Of a DNA stretch of 64,000 nucleotides, positions 56,144 to 64,000 are shown in pieces; the first letter of the stretch is position 1, and each line of letters begins with the position of its first letter. Made by a program: the position numbers and the translations under genes. The DNA comes from CAIQPV01 sp964480365. Its GTDB lineage: Bacteria > Pseudomonadota > Gammaproteobacteria > Burkholderiales > Gallionellaceae. The stretch lies in NCBI GenBank assembly GCA_964480365.1, contig CAYZPM010000018.1, forward strand, positions 10,456 through 74,455, given 5' to 3'. The notes under the pieces are model-generated. The model had not been told where the DNA came from. It ran no database searches and saw nothing but the letters and a program-made list of their open reading frames with translations.

Positions 56144-57995
56144 AGGTATGTTCCTGAGATTTAATTTGCTCTGTGCGTTCCACCACATTAATTAAAAAAT
56201 CTTCCAATGCACGCACAGGCTCAATATCGTCGAACAAAATTTGACGGGAAGTTTCAATGCGTTTGCGGATATCCCTCCTATATGCCGTATCTTGAGCTAT
56301 TTTTACAGCCAAATTGACATACTCGTTTTCTGAATTTGTAATTAATTCTGTTAACCCAATACGACGTAAAATCCCGCTTGCCAGCCTGCCCCGCATGAAA
56401 CGTCCCTCCCTTGTCACAATGGGCAAACCACATTCAACTGCCTGCATGGCTGTGTTGAAACCAGAAAATCCTATCGTATCCAAAAAAACATCTGCCCTCT
56501 CCATCAAGCCATAGAACGCAGCTTTCTCCTGCCATGGAATGAATGTGCAATAGTCATTGAAATTCATGTTGTGCTTAGCAAATACAAACTCCAGGCGTTG
56601 ACACAATTTCTCAGACAAACCACGAAAGTGATATGTGAAAAATACAAATTGGCACCCACCCAGCTTATTGGCTATTTCCACAAAAACATGATCGTGTTGC
56701 GGTGCATATTTGAATGGTGCGCCAGGGCACAAGAGGAGTGGAACGCCGGCATCAATACCTAAACCTGCGAAATCAGGGGCTGAGCTATTAACTTGTTCTG
56801 GATGGTAGTAGCATCCCAAGTTAGGCAGGCAGATCAATTTTTCAGTGTAATTGTTTTGCGCATCCGGAGGCTCAAGGTATTCAGCTGACAAGTAATAATC
56901 AATGGTGGGTAACCCTGTAGTCTCCGGATGTCCCCATGACGCCATTTGAATTGGCGCTAGGCGCAGACTAGCAAGCTTCCCTGTCATTGGATCCATGCCA
57001 ATTTCCGGATAAATAAGCACATCAACATTCTTTTTCTGAATAGATTCCGCCCATTGCTCCATGCTTCCTTTCCACTGCTCAAAGCTGTCTGATTTGGTAT
57101 TAGCCCAATTGGTTTCATCGTCCTGCTGGGAGCCAACATGGAATATATGAAGTTCGATTCGATTGCGATCCAGATGCGTAAGCCAGCCTTTTACAATTGC
57201 ATGCCACACTGAGTGTTTGTGAATATGTGCAGAAACAATTCCAACGCGGATCAAGCCATTTGAGGTGACGGGAATGTGGGTGAAAGTCTGCTTGTCCTGC
57301 CAATGCTTCATTAACCGGGCACATAGTGCTCCATACATGAATAAAATGTCCCTGTTGTAATCTTCCTGATAGGCCAGGAAAAATGGCTGGATATTTCCAA
57401 CAGTCTCATATCCAATCACTGCTCGTTCAGTATCAAACCACTCGTTCAATTTGACGAGTTCGTCTATAAACTTTGTCCTGCACGCCTCTATCTCTTCATG
57501 TGCATATGGAATTAAGGGAATCTGGGACATTGTAAGAGTCCAGCGAACCTCTGCAAAATCGGGTTTGATTTTCAGCGCCCTATAGAAGCTTGCCATTGCT
57601 TCATCAAATTGCCCGAGGTCTTGTAATGCAAGGCCCAGATTGAGGTGTGCCTCGGCAAAATCTGGTTTTATTTTTAACGCGCAGCCGATAAGCTTAACAG
57701 CGACCTCGGCTTTACCAATCTGCATGGCAACCAAACCTAGTAAATGCAGCGCATCCATGTTATTAGGTTCGATTCGGAGTATTTGCCGACAGATAGCTTC
57801 TGCCTTAGAAAGGCGTCTGGCTTGGTAATGCTCAATCGCTTCCTGAATTGCCATGGGAATGTAGGCATTTATGGGAGATATTGTCGTTTGCTGCGAAGAT
57901 TCTTTACGCAATAGACAACACTTCTTGTATTTCTTGCCACTACCGCACGAGCAGGGATCGTTTCGTTCCGGTTTCACTTTCGACTCTTTTGTCAT
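56103..57995 (-). CDS. SEC-C plus TPR plus GT41 (O-GlcNAc-transferase-like) protein
   Basis: This 630-residue protein has an N-terminal SEC-C zinc motif ('RNDPCSCGSGKKYKKCC', about 11-27), about three TPRs (48-160, 'DALHLLGLVAMQIGKAEVAV', 'AEAHLNLGLALQDLGQFDEA') and a large GT41-type catalytic region (about 195-600). Markers are 'LIRVGIVSAHIHKHSVWHAI', 'LAPIQMASWGHPETTGLPTI' and 'RADVFLDTIGFSGFNTAMQA'. Such enzymes move GlcNAc or other sugars onto proteins. The target is unknown. The SEC-C motif at the start is an uncommon addition. Confidence 0.9.
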   Translation of the reverse strand: MTKESKVKPERNDPCSCGSGKKYKKCCLLRKESSQQTTISPINAYIPMAIQEAIEHYQARRLSKAEAICRQILRIEPNNMDALHLLGLVAMQIGKAEVAVKLIGCALKIKPDFAEAHLNLGLALQDLGQFDEAMASFYRALKIKPDFAEVRWTLTMSQIPLIPYAHEEIEACRTKFIDELVKLNEWFDTERAVIGYETVGNIQPFFLAYQEDYNRDILFMYGALCARLMKHWQDKQTFTHIPVTSNGLIRVGIVSAHIHKHSVWHAIVKGWLTHLDRNRIELHIFHVGSQQDDETNWANTKSDSFEQWKGSMEQWAESIQKKNVDVLIYPEIGMDPMTGKLASLRLAPIQMASWGHPETTGLPTIDYYLSAEYLEPPDAQNNYTEKLICLPNLGCYYHPEQVNSSAPDFAGLGIDAGVPLLLCPGAPFKYAPQHDHVFVEIANKLGGCQFVFFTYHFRGLSEKLCQRLEFVFAKHNMNFNDYCTFIPWQEKAAFYGLMERADVFLDTIGFSGFNTAMQAVECGLPIVTREGRFMRGRLASGILRRIGLTELITNSENEYVNLAVKIAQDTAYRRDIRKRIETSRQILFDDIEPVRALEDFLINVVERTEQIKSQEHTYERNSLRLSMATA

Positions 57996-58179
57996 ATTGA
58001 CTATTTGCTATCTCTCATGATTTTCAGTGTGCTTTTACCTGTAAAAGAGCACCAGTAAGGTTGAGTTAGCAGTGACTTGCTGAACTGAATTCACTCAATG
58101 TTTGCGTTACTCTGCAATCGGGAAAGTCTCAAGATGACGCATTGAGAATGTGCTTTAAGACACCGGACCGACAGCCAAA

Positions 58180-58250
58180 TATAATTCCATATTTGCATAA
58201 CCGTACAATTCCACAATTTCATCATCGTATAGTTCCAACATTGCGGAAAT
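58180..58250 (-). promoter_or_regulatory. ArsR-type operator/promoter copy upstream of the GT41 gene
   Basis: GTATAGTTCCAACATTGCGG (58227-58246) and the next four bases match the arsR promoter at 63098-63121 at 22 of 24 positions. Two weaker copies, TATAATTCCATATTTGC (58180) and GTACAATTCCACAATTT (58203), precede it. In the minus direction it points towards the GT41 gene start, 230 bp away. Confidence 0.6.
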
Positions 58251-58358
58251 ATTAAATAACAATTTGATACAATTTAGATACAAAGCGGGACGGGAAATTT
58301 TTAAAAATTAGCTGGTGTTGAATTGCTGACGCTGAAAGAAAAAGTGTCAGTTGGAGTT

Positions 58359-58457
58359 ATGGAAATGCTGAATAAGTCAATTTATTCTGGGTGCCAGCAC
58401 GTAGCCATGCGAGCTTGCAAGGTACTCAAGCCACTTGTACTGTTCTTACTTAAATAA
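58359..58457 (+). CDS. Possible small protein (32 residues)
   Basis: An ATG with GGAG 4 bases upstream opens a short frame 'MEMLNKSIYSGCQHVAMRAC' and ends 'KVLKPLVLFLLK'. It has a basic, hydrophobic tail and two Cys. It could be chance; the upstream ars-like operators point the other way. Confidence 0.25.
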   Translation: MEMLNKSIYSGCQHVAMRACKVLKPLVLFLLK

Positions 58458-58548
58458 ATTACTATTGTAAAAAAGCCTAGTTCAGCAGTTACTTATTTTT
58501 AGAAGGCCAAGAGATGATACCTATTAGAATTATGCTTGGCCGACAATA

Positions 58549-60303
58549 TCAAGGAACCAACTGTGATAGTCCCTTTTGTCCGATTGGGAGGTCTGCTACC
58601 CAAGGCACCAATGCTGTGCGTATTGATAGTTCATCTGCCACTAGCCGAATGAATGGAACTTCATAGGTTCCTCGCAAATGCAAAAGAGGATCGTTGGTGT
58701 GACTGGCGAACAAACTCTGGTTGATTACCCAAGCATATGGTTTTATATCAGCACGAGCCAAATCCTTCTGCAAGCGCTGTGCCTCATGTACAGGCGTTGC
58801 TTCTGGCAGGGTGACAATCAGGATGCGTGTGTAGTTCGGATCACGCAGGCGAGGTAGAAGGTCTACGACGCTTCGTGGCATATCACCTTGTGTGCGCAGC
58901 ACCTCGCGATGGTAGGCTTCGGCAGCGTCCAGTAGCAGTAGTGTGTGGCCAGTGGGCGCTGTATCGAGAACGACAAAACCATCGCGCCCATCCTCTATAA
59001 CTTTTGCGAATGCCCGGAAAACCGCTATTTCCTCAGTGCAGGGAGAGCGTAAATCCTCTTCAAGTAGTGCTCGCCCAGCCTCATCGAGTTGGGAGGAAGC
59101 ACGAACCAGCACTTCTTCAGTATAGCGCTCCACTTCTAGAGCAGGGTCTATACGACTTACTGTCAAACGAGTGAATGTGCCAGCCACAGCCTCAGCGACA
59201 TGCGCTGCTGGATCGGTGGTTGATAGGTGAACTTTATGGCCCCGCCGTGCCAGAGACAGCGCAATGGCGGCGGCCACCGTTGTTTTGCCGACACCCCCCT
59301 TGCCCATGGTCATGATGACACCACGACCTGATGCTGCAATCCCATCCACCAGACTCGCCAAGTTTGGGGGCAACTGCATCGAATCATCGGGAAGTGCTAC
59401 ATGATTGATAAGCTTAGTTGGATTGGAATTAATTAACTCGCGTAGTGCATCGAACCCAACCGTGCCACGCGGCACGAAAGGGGTCGTGCTTCCAGGAAGC
59501 AGCGCCAAATCATCGGACATGGAGGCAAGAGCCTCAGCACTTCGTTGCATCAAGGCATCGGCCACGACATCGCCCTGCATCGTGGCGGAGAATATCCCAT
59601 TCATGGCTAGGTGCAAATTTTTAACGCCCAGTTCGGTTAATTCCCCGCGTGTGCGTTCTGCTTCACGAAGAGAAGCCGATTCTGGGCGGCTGACTAAAAT
59701 CACAGTCGTTAACGCGGGATCAGATAAACGGGTTACGGTTGCGGTATAGAGTGCTTTTTGTTTTTCCAATCCTGCTAACGGCCCAAGACATGAAGCCCCA
59801 CCCGATGAGGATGAGATAAATCCACTCCATGCTGACGGCAAAGTGAGCAAACGAAGTGTGTGGCCGGTAGGAGCAGTATCAAAAATAACGTGATCGAAAT
59901 CGGATGTGGCACGCGCATCGCCAAGCAATTTTGAAAACTCATCGAACGCGGCGATTTCCACAGTGCAAGCGCCGGAAAATTGCTCCTCCATGCTGGCGAT
60001 GGCCGCCAACGGTAAGACACCTCTATAGGGGGCAACCATCCGTTCGCGATAATCGTGGGCTGCCTTCTCAGGATCAATGTTTAGGGCATAAAGCCGAGAT
60101 GTGCCAGTGACCGGCATCGGTGTCGAAAAAAGTGTGGTTCCCAGCACTTCGTCGAGATTGGATGCGGGATCGGTGCTGACAATCAGCACCCGCTTGCCAG
60201 CATCGGCCAATGCAAGACCCGTGGCGCAAGACAGCGAGGTCTTGCCGACGCCGCCCTTGCCGGTAAAGAAGAGATAGCGCGTTCGCGCCTCTGGCAATGC
60301 CAT
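58549..60303 (-). CDS. arsA: Arsenite efflux ATPase ArsA
   Basis: This 584-residue ArsA has the two fused halves of the family. The first has Walker A 'GKGGVGKTSLS' (about 15-25) and the second 'GKGGVGKTTVA' near residue 330. The three arsenite-binding Cys are visible in 'FSGACTVEIAAF', 'GASCLGPLAGL' and 'LRSPCTEEIAVF'. It works on the cytoplasmic side with the Acr3 carrier and receives As(III) from ArsD. It is the last gene of the operon. No strong ribosome site is seen. Confidence 0.95.
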   Translation of the reverse strand: MALPEARTRYLFFTGKGGVGKTSLSCATGLALADAGKRVLIVSTDPASNLDEVLGTTLFSTPMPVTGTSRLYALNIDPEKAAHDYRERMVAPYRGVLPLAAIASMEEQFSGACTVEIAAFDEFSKLLGDARATSDFDHVIFDTAPTGHTLRLLTLPSAWSGFISSSSGGASCLGPLAGLEKQKALYTATVTRLSDPALTTVILVSRPESASLREAERTRGELTELGVKNLHLAMNGIFSATMQGDVVADALMQRSAEALASMSDDLALLPGSTTPFVPRGTVGFDALRELINSNPTKLINHVALPDDSMQLPPNLASLVDGIAASGRGVIMTMGKGGVGKTTVAAAIALSLARRGHKVHLSTTDPAAHVAEAVAGTFTRLTVSRIDPALEVERYTEEVLVRASSQLDEAGRALLEEDLRSPCTEEIAVFRAFAKVIEDGRDGFVVLDTAPTGHTLLLLDAAEAYHREVLRTQGDMPRSVVDLLPRLRDPNYTRILIVTLPEATPVHEAQRLQKDLARADIKPYAWVINQSLFASHTNDPLLHLRGTYEVPFIRLVADELSIRTALVPWVADLPIGQKGLSQLVP

Positions 60304-60312
60304 CTGGATTGC

Positions 60313-60678
60313 TCAGCAGCAGTCGGACTTAGGCGAACAGCAGGATTTCTTTGGCGCTACCGCCGATGCTTCGGCTTCAGACAAACCTAGCTTCTGTACC
60401 AACTGCTGGCGCGATGGATAGATGCCTGTAGTAACGATGTGGCCGTCTACTACCAGAATGGGTAGGCGATCCATGCCTGCTTCCATCTCTTTAACCACCG
60501 CAGGGTTGGCGGCGAAAGCTTGAGGCTCCTGACTGAGATTGTATCGCCGCACCAAAACGGATTGTTCCTCAACCCATTTTAGATCCGCAGAGAATTGTGC
60601 CAACACAGGATCAACGTTCACACCACAGACACCCGTGGAACAGCACATGGCAGGATCGAATACTTCGAGATTTTTCAT
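60313..60678 (-). CDS. arsD: Arsenic metallochaperone ArsD
   Basis: This 121-residue ArsD has the thioredoxin-like fold with 'MCCSTGVCG' (Cys 12, 13 and 18) that binds As(III), and 'DRLPILVVDGHIVTTGIYPS'. The extra C-terminal Cys pairs 'SCCSPKSDCC' are present. It hands As(III) to ArsA. AAGGAG-type ribosome site precedes the ATG. It lies 2 bp after the acr3 stop. Confidence 0.94.
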   Translation of the reverse strand: MKNLEVFDPAMCCSTGVCGVNVDPVLAQFSADLKWVEEQSVLVRRYNLSQEPQAFAANPAVVKEMEAGMDRLPILVVDGHIVTTGIYPSRQQLVQKLGLSEAEASAVAPKKSCCSPKSDCC

Positions 60679-60680
60679 GA

Positions 60681-61715
60681 TTAACTCCTTAATTTCTGGT
60701 CGGACTCATACCAGCCCTTGCTGGAATTAACCACTTTCACCACCAGCAGCATCACCGGCACTTCAATAAGCACACCGACGACAGTAGCCAATGCCGCGCC
60801 TGACTGGAATCCGAAAAGGCTTATGGCCGCTGCCACGGCCAGTTCAAAGAAGTTGGAAGCGCCGATCAAAGCCGAGGGGCAAGCAATATTGTGCTTCTCG
60901 CCGACAGCGCGGTTGAGATAGTAGGCAAGTGCGGAGTTAAAGAAGACCTGAATCAGGATTGGTACTGCCAGCAGCACGATAACCAGCGGTTGATCGATGA
61001 TGGCCTTGCCCTGAAATGCAAACAGCAGCACAAGCGTCACGAGCAATGCAGAAATTGACCAAGGACCGATTCTGTCCATGGCAGAATTAAAATGTGTCTG
61101 CCCCTTGCTTAAAAGACTCTTGCGCCACAATTGCGCCAAGATTACCGGAATCACGATGTACAGAACGACCGAAGTAAACAATGTATCCCAAGGCACATGA
61201 ATACTTGAGATGCCCAGCAGCAGGGCAACGATAGGTGCAAAGGCGAAGACCATGATCGTATCGTTGAGCGCCACTTGAGAAAGGGTGAATAGTGGATCGC
61301 CGTTCGTGAGACGGCTCCAAACAAACACCATGGCCGTGCATGGTGCGGCGGCGAGAAGTATCAGGCCGGCAATGTAGCTGTCGATCTGCCCGGCGGGTAG
61401 CCAAGGTGCAAACAAATTGCGAATAAACAGCCAAGCCAGAAACGCCATTGTGAATGGCTTGACCAGCCAGTTCACGAACAGCGTCACACTGATGCCACGC
61501 ACATGTTGTTTAACTTCGTGGAGTGCGCCAAAATCGACTTTGACCAACATAGGAATGATCATCACCCAAATCAGCAGGCCGACTGGCAGATTGACCTGCG
61601 CGATTTCCATACGGCCAATCGACTGGAACATTGCCGGCGCTAATTGGCCCAGCGTAATGCCTGCGACAATGCAAAGGAATACCCAGACAGTCAGGTAACG
61701 CTCGAAGACGCTCAT
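60681..61715 (-). CDS. acr3: Arsenite permease Acr3 (ArsB of the ACR3 family)
   Basis: This 344-residue protein has about ten membrane helices. The conserved Cys is in 'LILLAAAPCTAMVFVWSRLT', with further ACR3 motifs 'NWLVKPFTMAFLAWLF' and 'ALIGASNFFELAVAAAISLF'. It exports As(III), probably energised by ArsA. I chose the ATG at 61715 because GGAG lies 5 bases upstream; a TTG 48 bases earlier would add an unlikely N-terminus. Confidence 0.95.
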   Translation of the reverse strand: MSVFERYLTVWVFLCIVAGITLGQLAPAMFQSIGRMEIAQVNLPVGLLIWVMIIPMLVKVDFGALHEVKQHVRGISVTLFVNWLVKPFTMAFLAWLFIRNLFAPWLPAGQIDSYIAGLILLAAAPCTAMVFVWSRLTNGDPLFTLSQVALNDTIMVFAFAPIVALLLGISSIHVPWDTLFTSVVLYIVIPVILAQLWRKSLLSKGQTHFNSAMDRIGPWSISALLVTLVLLFAFQGKAIIDQPLVIVLLAVPILIQVFFNSALAYYLNRAVGEKHNIACPSALIGASNFFELAVAAAISLFGFQSGAALATVVGVLIEVPVMLLVVKVVNSSKGWYESDQKLRS

Positions 61716-61772
61716 TGGAGCTCCGCCTCCTGCTTTCACAGCGATTTCGCATTGAGCGCTCAAAGCGTTACC

Positions 61773-62186
61773 TCAAAGACCGAGTGCTTCACGGACAGCG
61801 GGCAGTAGGCGAGATCGAATGTCTTCACGCACATTGACAAAACTGTCCAACGGTTCGCCATGCGGGTCGTGGAACGGCAGGTGAATGCGTGGGACAGGGC
61901 GCGGGAAGATCGGGCAAGCTTCCTTAGCGTTATCGCAAACCGTTACCACCAGATCAATATGTTCGTTCATCACGGCTTCTACATCTTTGGGATACAGCCC
62001 ATCTGTTGGAAGGCCAGCAAGCTTTAATGCCTCAATAGCACCATCGGCAACCTTGGGTTGAGGGCGAGTTCCTGCGGATAAAGCTCGAACCTTGTCGCCA
62101 AGGTCATGGTTAAGGAGAGCCTCTGCCATTTGAGAACGGCAGGAGTTACCTGTGCAAAGCACAAGGATAGTTCTACGTGTGGACAT
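61773..62186 (-). CDS. arsC: Arsenate reductase of the LMW-phosphatase type (second copy)
   Basis: This 137-residue protein has P-loop 'LCTGNSCRSQMAEALL' with Cys and the following Arg, then 'VVTVCDNAKEACPIF', the redox Cys region, and 'PRIHLPFHDPHGEP'. It converts As(V) to As(III), usually with thioredoxin or glutaredoxin. It is shorter than the upstream copy and differs in sequence. It lies 29 bp after the stop of that gene. Confidence 0.92.
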   Translation of the reverse strand: MSTRRTILVLCTGNSCRSQMAEALLNHDLGDKVRALSAGTRPQPKVADGAIEALKLAGLPTDGLYPKDVEAVMNEHIDLVVTVCDNAKEACPIFPRPVPRIHLPFHDPHGEPLDSFVNVREDIRSRLLPAVREALGL

Positions 62187-62215
62187 GGAGTTCCTTAAGC
62201 GAAATAAAAAGTTGG

Positions 62216-62725
62216 TTATTGATCCTGCTCGCGCAGGTGACCGATAGTGTCAAGTTCACTCTTCAACGAGATCGCGTCAAGTTTCGTGAATGGGAGATTT
62301 GTGAAAATGGAAATACGCCTGTTCAACTGTGCGAAGGCTGTCGAAAATGCGTGCTTCTTTTCTTCATCGCTGCCTTCGACTGCGGCTGGATCTTCAATAC
62401 CCCAGTGCGCGGTCATAGGCTGACCAGGCCAGACGGGGCACATTTCTCCAGCCGCATTGTCACAAACCGTAAACACGAAATCGAGTTGAGGCGCTTCAGG
62501 AGAGGCAAATTCGCTCCAGTTCTTGCTGCGTAAACCGCCCACCGGCAATCCTGCACGCTTCAACCGCTCTATGGCGAATAGATTCACCTTCCCGGCAGGA
62601 TGACTTCCAGCGCTAAATGCTTGGAATCGACCATTCCCGAGACGATCGAGGATGGCCTCGGCCATGATGCTACGTGCCGAATTACCCGTGCAGAGAAACA
62701 GTACGTTGTATATGCGGTCGTTCAT
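62216..62725 (-). CDS. arsC: Arsenate reductase of the LMW-phosphatase type (first copy)
   Basis: This 169-residue protein has P-loop 'LCTGNSARSIMAEAIL', 'FVFTVCDNAAGEMCPVWPGQ' with the redox Cys, and 'TAHWGIEDPAAVEGSDEEK'. This is the family often found beside ArsR in proteobacteria. ATGA overlaps the arsR stop. Two different arsC genes in one operon suggest partly different partners or substrates. Confidence 0.93.
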   Translation of the reverse strand: MNDRIYNVLFLCTGNSARSIMAEAILDRLGNGRFQAFSAGSHPAGKVNLFAIERLKRAGLPVGGLRSKNWSEFASPEAPQLDFVFTVCDNAAGEMCPVWPGQPMTAHWGIEDPAAVEGSDEEKKHAFSTAFAQLNRRISIFTNLPFTKLDAISLKSELDTIGHLREQDQ

Positions 62726-63093
62726 AAACTCTCCTTTGAAACTGCCTTTTTGGCAACTCGCCGAGGCTTCTCAGTGGAGTTGGCCGCCGCCGTTTTGGGT
62801 AGGCAGGCATTCCCTTGACAACAGTTTTGTGACAAAAAGGCAATCAGGTCGTCCATAGAGGAGTATTTCACCGAGTAAAAGATGAAACGACTTTCCTGAC
62901 GGGCATTAACAAGCCCGGCGCGGGCCAGATGCGCCACATGAAAGGACAGTGTAGCGGGTGCAAGATCAAGAGCTTCGGCGATGGCTGAAGCGTTTATCCC
63001 ATCCTTTCCTGCCTCGACCAGCAACCTGAAAATCCGTAAGCGGGTTTCCTGAGCAAGTGAGGCAAGTTTTACTACAGCTTGTTTTGTATTCAT
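62722..63093 (-). CDS. arsR: ArsR-family arsenic repressor
   Basis: This 123-residue winged-helix repressor has 'ASLAQETRLRIFRLLVEAGK', 'ASAIAEALDLAPATLSFHVA', 'HLARAGLVNARQESRFIFYS' and a C-terminal 'NCCQGNAC' As(III) site (Cys 91, 92 and 97). Classical E. coli ArsR instead has its Cys in the DNA-binding helix. The ATG at 63093 lies inside or next to its own promoter (-10 TTATAC four bases before), so the mRNA may be nearly leaderless. It represses the operon until As(III) binds. Confidence 0.92.
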   Translation of the reverse strand: MNTKQAVVKLASLAQETRLRIFRLLVEAGKDGINASAIAEALDLAPATLSFHVAHLARAGLVNARQESRFIFYSVKYSSMDDLIAFLSQNCCQGNACLPKTAAANSTEKPRRVAKKAVSKESL

Positions 63094-63097
63094 GATT

Positions 63098-63136
63098 GTA
63101 TAATTCCAATATTGCGGAAATGTCGAACTATTGTAT
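63098..63136 (-). promoter_or_regulatory. arsR promoter/operator
   Basis: On the minus strand, TCGACA and TTATAC are separated by 17 bp, with TTTCCGCAATATTGGAA between them. This spacer has two-fold symmetry and is the likely ArsR operator. A 22-of-24 copy lies at 58227-58250. Confidence 0.6.
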
Positions 63137-63291
63137 CGCTTCACCGAGAATTGTCAATAATACCTGATGCCCGACATTATTTTTGGCAGTGAGCATATGA
63201 GTGACACAGTAAATTGTTTGTGTAATGAATTCGCTGAGCGGACAACTCTTTGTGGAAAGGTGGAAGCTGTCGATTGCTTTAGAGCAACATT

Positions 63292-63311
63292 CTGTAATTA
63301 GAGTATTACAG
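63292..63311. repeat. Short palindrome in the arsR-BON gap
   Basis: CTGTAAT-TAGAGT-ATTACAG has perfect 7-bp arms and operator-like size. It lies 199 bp to the right of the arsR start, 110 bp past the BON gene stop. No regulator can be assigned. Confidence 0.4.
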
Positions 63312-63377
63312 TAGTATGAATTACCAAAAAAAGATAAAGTGCCGTATAAAATTTAAGCTTAACATCGCGTCCAGAAA

Positions 63378-63404
63378 AGAGGGAGACATCTTGTGTCTCC
63401 CTCT
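63378..63404 (-). terminator. Terminator of the BON-domain gene
   Basis: AGAGGGAGACA and TGTCTCCCTCT form a perfect 11-bp stem with a TCTTG loop, followed in the minus direction by CTTTTCTGG. It lies 17 bp past the stop of the BON gene. Confidence 0.85.
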
Positions 63405-63420
63405 GCGAATCTATATTTCA

Positions 63421-63696
63421 TTATTCCTTTGGATACATTTCGTTAATAACGTATTTGACACCAGGAGTTTTCTCCGCTGCCAAAGCGGCCTTGTAAAGTT
63501 GTTTCCCTGTATCAGGGTGCCCAGCGAGCGTAATAGTGCCGTCCTTGTTAGTTACTTCAATCTTAATACCTTGCAGTGCTGGTTCGGCAGCAAGTGCCGC
63601 TTTCACCTTTTCGACGAGTTCGTCTGTTTCCGCATAAGCGATGGCACATGTGCCAAGAGCAAGAGCAAACATCATATTCAATGCGATTTTTTTCAT
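63421..63696 (-). CDS. Periplasmic BON-domain protein
   Basis: This 91-residue protein has a signal peptide (cleavage near residue 22, 'AIAYAE') and a single BON domain ('LVEKVKAALAAEPALQGIKI', 'VTNKDGTITLAGHPDTGK', 'TPGVKYVINEMYPKE'). BON proteins bind lipids or envelope components and often respond to stress. AAAGGAA lies before the ATG. It stands alone in the minus direction. Confidence 0.88.
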   Translation of the reverse strand: MKKIALNMMFALALGTCAIAYAETDELVEKVKAALAAEPALQGIKIEVTNKDGTITLAGHPDTGKQLYKAALAAEKTPGVKYVINEMYPKE

Positions 63697-64000
63697 CTTA
63701 TTTCCTTTAATAAAGTGGCGAGGGAGTCGAGATGGTATGTTCTAATTATTGCAATAATATGAAATCATAAAACGCGAGATTTAAGACGCAGTTCTAAATC
63801 AAAGATGGGGCCGTATTCGGCAAAATTTATGAAGTTGTTACCTAGTCAGGGATTGAAATTACATGTTGAACATACAACTATGAGGACACGTGGCAGCACC
63901 CTGCGATCTCGTTGCCGGGAACCGGACGGTGGTGACTGGCAGAAATTGTTAAGGGTTGTCAGATGCCTGCCCAACCGCAGTCCGATCAGGGCACAAACTA
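63697..64000. other. Right-edge region without a clear gene
   Basis: This 304-bp stretch upstream of the BON gene must hold its promoter. I see no convincing gene, repeat or hairpin in it; coding sequence may begin beyond the window edge. Confidence 0.4.

Larger units (their letters stand above)
57996..58548. other. Intergenic region upstream of the GT41 gene
   Basis: These 553 bp separate the GT41 gene (starting leftward) from the arsA stop. The region holds the ars-like operator cluster at 58180-58250 and a possible small frame at 58359-58457. The rest is AT-rich and shows nothing else. Confidence 0.5.

Overview
The window reads as a chromosome segment of a betaproteobacterium, most likely of the Gallionellaceae/Nitrosomonadales type of freshwater iron-cycling bacteria. 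This is an inference from protein content: a complete type II secretion system (T2SS), a VIT/CCC1 iron transporter, a ferritin-like protein, a small cytochrome c, haem and hemerythrin sensors, and a proline tRNA fragment of beta-proteobacterial type. No rRNA gene, intact tRNA gene, CRISPR array or insertion sequence was seen.

Region 1 (1-8760) starts with the tail of a HigBA toxin-antitoxin pair. It then holds four minus-strand genes built as cassettes. Each has the same upstream region, a related secretion leader and the same rho-independent terminator, while the mature part varies. Three encode long Thr/Asn/Gly-rich repeat proteins, probably beta-solenoids, and one encodes an ice-binding-like (DUF3494) protein. 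A small ribbon-helix-helix/coiled-coil gene pair sits inside the array. Region 2 (8761-20298) is the T2SS in two divergent units, gspGHIJK (minus) and gspLMNDEFC (plus). Region 3 (20371-26037) holds a Crp/Fnr-family regulator, a large multi-PAS hybrid histidine kinase and a REC-PAS protein. A GTGCG-N4-CGCAC palindrome lies upstream of the Crp/Fnr gene. It also lies upstream of all four cassette genes, always 32 bp from a -10-like hexamer. The regulator, surface proteins and secretion machine therefore look like one functional unit.

Region 4 (26333-41619) is mixed chromosomal content: an SPFH protein, iron and metal genes (VIT, cytochrome c, MgtC, ferritin-like), a FIST plus PAS-GGDEF-hemerythrin signalling pair, a truncated globin, an MsbA-like ABC transporter and Tex. 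A family of roughly 105-bp intergenic repeats and two REP-like elements are scattered through regions 2-4.

Region 5 (41807 to at least 54.9 kb) looks like a genomic island. It starts with the 3' half of a tRNA-Pro(GGG) gene, the usual scar of tyrosine-recombinase integration. It carries a DUF4143 ATPase, a DUF2779 nuclease-like protein, a tyrosine recombinase and an exported/lipoprotein operon centred on a TPR protein with a Ppx/GppA-like domain. Many tiny uncharacterised genes follow, then a ParD/RelE toxin-antitoxin pair. Six copies of one promoter-like motif (about GCG-AAAACTC-TTGGGT-N16/17-TATAAT) occur in this island, most of them directly upstream of genes. Region 6 (55403-64000) has a SEC-C/TPR/GT41 glycosyltransferase with a methyltransferase, a full arsenic operon (arsR, two LMW-type arsC, acr3, arsD, arsA) and a periplasmic BON protein. 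A near-exact copy of the arsR promoter sequence lies upstream of the glycosyltransferase gene. The right end of the island was not found in the window.
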